Source: Saprospiraceae bacterium (GTDB lineage Bacteria; Bacteroidota; Bacteroidia; Chitinophagales; Saprospiraceae). From it: a DNA stretch of 8,228 nucleotides. Every line of letters begins with the position of its first letter. Position 1 is the stretch's first letter. The notes under the pieces are model-generated. The model was not told the origin of the DNA and did not search any database. It saw only the letters and a list, made by a program, of their open reading frames with translations. Below, in pieces: positions 5,894 to 8,228 of the stretch. The stretch is taken from the NCBI GenBank assembly GCA_020849825.1, contig JADZFP010000263.1:1-8228 (forward strand), read 5' to 3'. The translations under genes and the position numbers were made by a program.

Positions 5894-7384
5894 CTACGAT
5901 CTGCTGTAATTCGGCGCTTCTCTCGTAATCACGATGTTATGCGGGTGGCTTTCGATCATACCCGCGTTGGTGATCTGGACGAATTGTCCTTTTTCCTGCA
6001 AGTCTTTGATGGTCGGCGCGCCGCAATAGCCCATGCCGGCGCGCAAGCCGCCGAGGTATTGGGTCATCACTTCCGCCACGGTGCCTTTGAAGGGTACACG
6101 GCCTTCGATACCTTCCGGTACGAGTTTTTTGACGTCGTCTTCCACATCCTGGAAATAGCGGTCTTTCGAGCCCTGCGACATGGCGCTGAGGCTGCCCATT
6201 CCCCGGTAAGACTTGAATTTGCGGCCGTCGAAAATAATGGTTTCACCCGGCGCTTCTTCCACGCCGGCGAACAACGAGCCGGCCATGATCGTGCTGGCGC
6301 CTGCCGTAAGGGCTTTAACGATGTCGCCGGTGTAGCGGATACCGCCGTCGCCGACGATGGGTACACCTGTGCCGCGCAGGGCTTGTGCGGCGTTGTAAAT
6401 GGCAGAAAGTTGCGCCACACCCACCCCGGCTACGATACGGGTGGTGCAGATACTTCCGGGACCTACACCGACTTTTACACCGTCGACGCCGGCTTCGACC
6501 AGTGCCAGTGCGCCTTCTCCGGTGGCGACGTTGCCGCCGATCACCTGAAGGTCGGGGAAAGTGTCTTTCACTTTGCGTACGGCGTCGAGCACGCCCCGGG
6601 AGTGCCCGTGGGCGGTATCGACGCACACGACATCGACGCCGGCTTTTACCAGTGCCGAAACGCGTTCGATCAGGTCGTGTGTCACGCCAACGGCGGCCCC
6701 GACCACCAGTCGGCCCAGGGAGTCTTTGCAGGCGTTGGGAAAATTGACACCCTTCATGATGTCTTTATACGTAATCAGCCCGACCAGTTTGTAGTCGTCG
6801 TCGACGACCGGCAGTTTTTCAATTTTTCGCTGCTGGAGTATGCTGCGCGCCTGTTCGAGCGTGGTGCCCAGGGGGGCCGTGACCAGGTTCTTTTTGGTCA
6901 TGAGCTGGCGTACCAGTTGGGTATGGTCGGTTTCAAAACGCAGATCGCGGTTGGTCAGGATGCCCACCAGTTTGCCGCGTCGGTCGGTCACCGGTATACC
7001 CCCGATGCTGTATTTTTTCATCAGGTCCAGTGCGTCGGCTACGGTCGCTTCGGGGTGAAGCGTGACCGGATCGATAATCATGCCGGCCTCGGAGCGTTTG
7101 ACGGCGCGCACCTGATCGGCCTGTTCGGCGATGGTCATGTTTTTGTGAATGATGCCGATGCCACCCTGGCGAGCCATAGCGATAGCCAGGGCTTTTTCTG
7201 TGACGGTATCCATGGCGGCGGATGCGATGGGTGCATTGAGCCGGATGCCGCGGGTCAGTTGCGAGGTAATGTTAACTTCTCTGGGTAGAACTTCGCTGTA
7301 AGCGGGGACGAGCAGGACGTCGTCGAAGGTAAGAGAGAAACCGAGGAATTTCGGCCGTTCAGTATTGCTATACTTCGTTTCCAT
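5894..7384 (-). CDS. guaB: Inosine-5'-monophosphate dehydrogenase
   Basis: This cytosolic enzyme oxidises IMP to XMP with NAD+, the committed step of guanine nucleotide synthesis. The 496-residue protein has the standard bacterial length and all expected parts. These are the N-terminal FDDVLLVP (20-27), tandem CBS domains at about 105-150 and 164-211 inserted in the TIM barrel, VDTAHGHS (255-262), and the catalytic loop GVGPGSICTTR (306-316) with nucleophile Cys313. They are followed by the phosphate-binding GDGGIRYTGD (345-354), the YRGMGS segment (393-398), and the mobile flap with KDRYFQ (407-412), whose Arg409 and Tyr410 are the general-base pair. The C-terminus retains AGMGYCG (449-455). 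The start is ATG 7384; the in-frame TTG at 7390 would add only two residues. It lies 72 bp downstream of the DUF4956 gene on the same strand, so co-transcription is possible. A weak -7-like AAATTTTG (minus strand, 7432-7439) could supply its own promoter. No frameshift or missing residue was seen. Confidence 0.98.
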   Translation of the reverse strand: METKYSNTERPKFLGFSLTFDDVLLVPAYSEVLPREVNITSQLTRGIRLNAPIASAAMDTVTEKALAIAMARQGGIGIIHKNMTIAEQADQVRAVKRSEAGMIIDPVTLHPEATVADALDLMKKYSIGGIPVTDRRGKLVGILTNRDLRFETDHTQLVRQLMTKKNLVTAPLGTTLEQARSILQQRKIEKLPVVDDDYKLVGLITYKDIMKGVNFPNACKDSLGRLVVGAAVGVTHDLIERVSALVKAGVDVVCVDTAHGHSRGVLDAVRKVKDTFPDLQVIGGNVATGEGALALVEAGVDGVKVGVGPGSICTTRIVAGVGVAQLSAIYNAAQALRGTGVPIVGDGGIRYTGDIVKALTAGASTIMAGSLFAGVEEAPGETIIFDGRKFKSYRGMGSLSAMSQGSKDRYFQDVEDDVKKLVPEGIEGRVPFKGTVAEVMTQYLGGLRAGMGYCGAPTIKDLQEKGQFVQITNAGMIESHPHNIVITREAPNYSRS

Positions 7385-7456
7385 GTGCAAAGGTCTTGAA
7401 TCGACTTTGAAAAATGGAACCTTGCGGGCTGCAAAATTTTTCAGTGACGTACAAAC

Positions 7457-8134
7457 CTACATGGTGGGCGGGTTGTAATCGTCTTCGTCGAAGAATACGT
7501 TGACCTGCTGAACGCCGGGCAATTGCCGCATAACGCGCACCATTTCCTCGTTTTTTCGGGCATCTTTGAGCGTAATGTGGTAATTGCTCTCGGTGAGGTC
7601 TTCGTGACCGACGTTTTTAATACTCACCAGTTTGAGGCTGCGACAATACCGCGCCATGGTTTGTACCAGCTCGCTTTTACCGTCGTGTATTACCTGCAGG
7701 AGGAAATGCCTTTGCCTCGGCGCCCCGAAATGGGTAAACGTGAGCGTAATCACGACCAGCGAAGCGACTACCGCCCCCAGCAAGGCTACAATATTCAGGC
7801 CCACGCCGCAAGCCATGCCCAAGGCGAGGGCGAGAAAAATAAACACCAGATCCATCGTATCGCGGATGGCCGTACGGAATCGAATAATGCTCATGGCGCC
7901 CACCAGACCGAAGGCCCGCGCAATGTTGTTGCCCACCACCATGATGATGATGGCAGAAATAAGACTCAACAAGACCAGTGCATTGACGAACGTGACCGAA
8001 TAGGAAGGCCCGCGATAGGTGATCCGGTACACGACACTGAGCAATAGCCCGCACACCAGCGCCACGATGAGGTTGGCCAGCACGTCGGCTGAGGAACTGG
8101 GGAATACGGATAAGTTCTGATATTCTTCGAGCAC
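7457..8134 (-). CDS. DUF4956 family membrane protein
   Basis: The gene encodes about 225 residues from a GTG start at 8134. Four hydrophobic segments are visible at about 18-38, 46-68, 95-114 and 115-136. The loop before the third carries the family hallmark GLVGAMSIIRFRTAIRDTMD (76-95), an Arg-rich motif also reminiscent of MgtC-type proteins. The last 85 or so residues are soluble and alternate strand/helix in an ACT-like or ferredoxin-like pattern (for example HFLLQVIH and VQQVNVFF). The molecular function is unknown. In other bacteria DUF4956 genes often lie beside VTC-type polyphosphate polymerase genes, which hints at polyphosphate or ion handling but proves nothing here. The start is uncertain. 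TTG at 8179 is in frame, and the frame stays open to the right edge. I prefer GTG 8134 because the protein then opens with LEEYQNLSVF, where homology seems to begin, and because it leaves a 17-bp gap after the upstream gene's stop. Confidence 0.85.
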   Translation of the reverse strand: MLEEYQNLSVFPSSSADVLANLIVALVCGLLLSVVYRITYRGPSYSVTFVNALVLLSLISAIIIMVVGNNIARAFGLVGAMSIIRFRTAIRDTMDLVFIFLALALGMACGVGLNIVALLGAVVASLVVITLTFTHFGAPRQRHFLLQVIHDGKSELVQTMARYCRSLKLVSIKNVGHEDLTESNYHITLKDARKNEEMVRVMRQLPGVQQVNVFFDEDDYNPPTM

Positions 8135-8151
8135 GGCAAATGCAATGTGGA

Positions 8152-8228
8152 CTAATGGTGAAAGCGGCTTTTGGCCCAAGAATCGCTGAAACGCCCGGGC
8201 CGGACAAAGCGGTTGGCATTGATCGTTC
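8152..8228 (-). CDS. C-terminal end of an unidentified upstream gene (partial)
   Basis: One minus-strand frame, open from the right edge, ends at a TAG (complement of 8152-8154). It encodes 24 residues that include NRFVRPGRFSDSWAKSRFHH. The codons look like those of the neighbouring genes, with many third-position C or G. The stop lies 17 bp before the preferred DUF4956 start, as expected for an operon. The fragment is too short to assign. A VTC-type polyphosphate polymerase would be a natural DUF4956 partner, but this C-terminus does not clearly match one. The competing reading is that this stretch is the 5' extension of the DUF4956 frame. Confidence 0.4.
   Translation of the reverse strand, partial: TINANRFVRPGRFSDSWAKSRFHH

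Noticed and set aside
5939..7288. Long plus-strand open frame opposite guaB
   Set aside because: It is antisense to a complete IMP dehydrogenase. Its His/Gly/Ala/Asp-rich translation resembles no protein family.
7677..8219. Minus-strand open frame overlapping the DUF4956 gene
   Set aside because: It is in another frame from the recognisable DUF4956 protein, and its translation is Arg/Gly/His-rich without domains.

Overview
The window looks like a chromosomal segment from a member of the Bacteroidota, most likely of the Saprospiria type (Lewinella/Haliscomenobacter-like); the lineage is inferred, not tested. The reasons are two secreted proteins ending in type IX secretion system (T9SS) type A sorting domains, a choice-of-anchor Q/beta-helix protein with SprB-like repeats, gene starts without Shine-Dalgarno sequences, and at least one good match to the Bacteroidota -7 promoter box (TAnnTTTG).

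Layout, left to right. Positions 1-40 hold a short tandem repeat that runs up to the stop codon of a minus-strand yifB/comM gene (41-1600), encoding a Mg-chelatase-like AAA+ ATPase. A 194-bp divergent intergenic region (1601-1794) carries the promoters of yifB and of the next gene. Two plus-strand genes follow in tandem, both for predicted exported T9SS cargo: a right-handed beta-helix protein (1795-4059) and a protein with three copies of a Cys-containing Ig-like module (4145-5590). The 303-bp gap to the convergent guaB gene is filled by a composite inverted repeat (5591-5890): 9-bp tandem arrays, two 34-bp GC-rich palindromic modules in opposite orientation, and a 145-bp centre with a further nested 12-bp inverted repeat. 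On the minus strand, in transcription order from the right edge, come the last 24 codons of an unidentified gene (stop at 8152), a DUF4956 membrane protein (8134-7457) and guaB, encoding IMP dehydrogenase (7384-5894).

Functionally the window mixes housekeeping genes (guanine nucleotide synthesis, a ComM-like DNA-processing ATPase) with a small secreted-protein cassette. The two T9SS proteins would be exported by Sec through their signal peptides and then moved across the outer membrane by T9SS, whose machinery is not encoded here. The unidentified gene and the DUF4956 gene are 17 bp apart and look like an operon; guaB is 72 bp further on and may be co-transcribed or have its own promoter. No tRNA, rRNA, CRISPR, transposase or phage gene was seen. 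No clearly new multi-gene system is present. The least explained item is the composite inverted repeat between the convergent genes.
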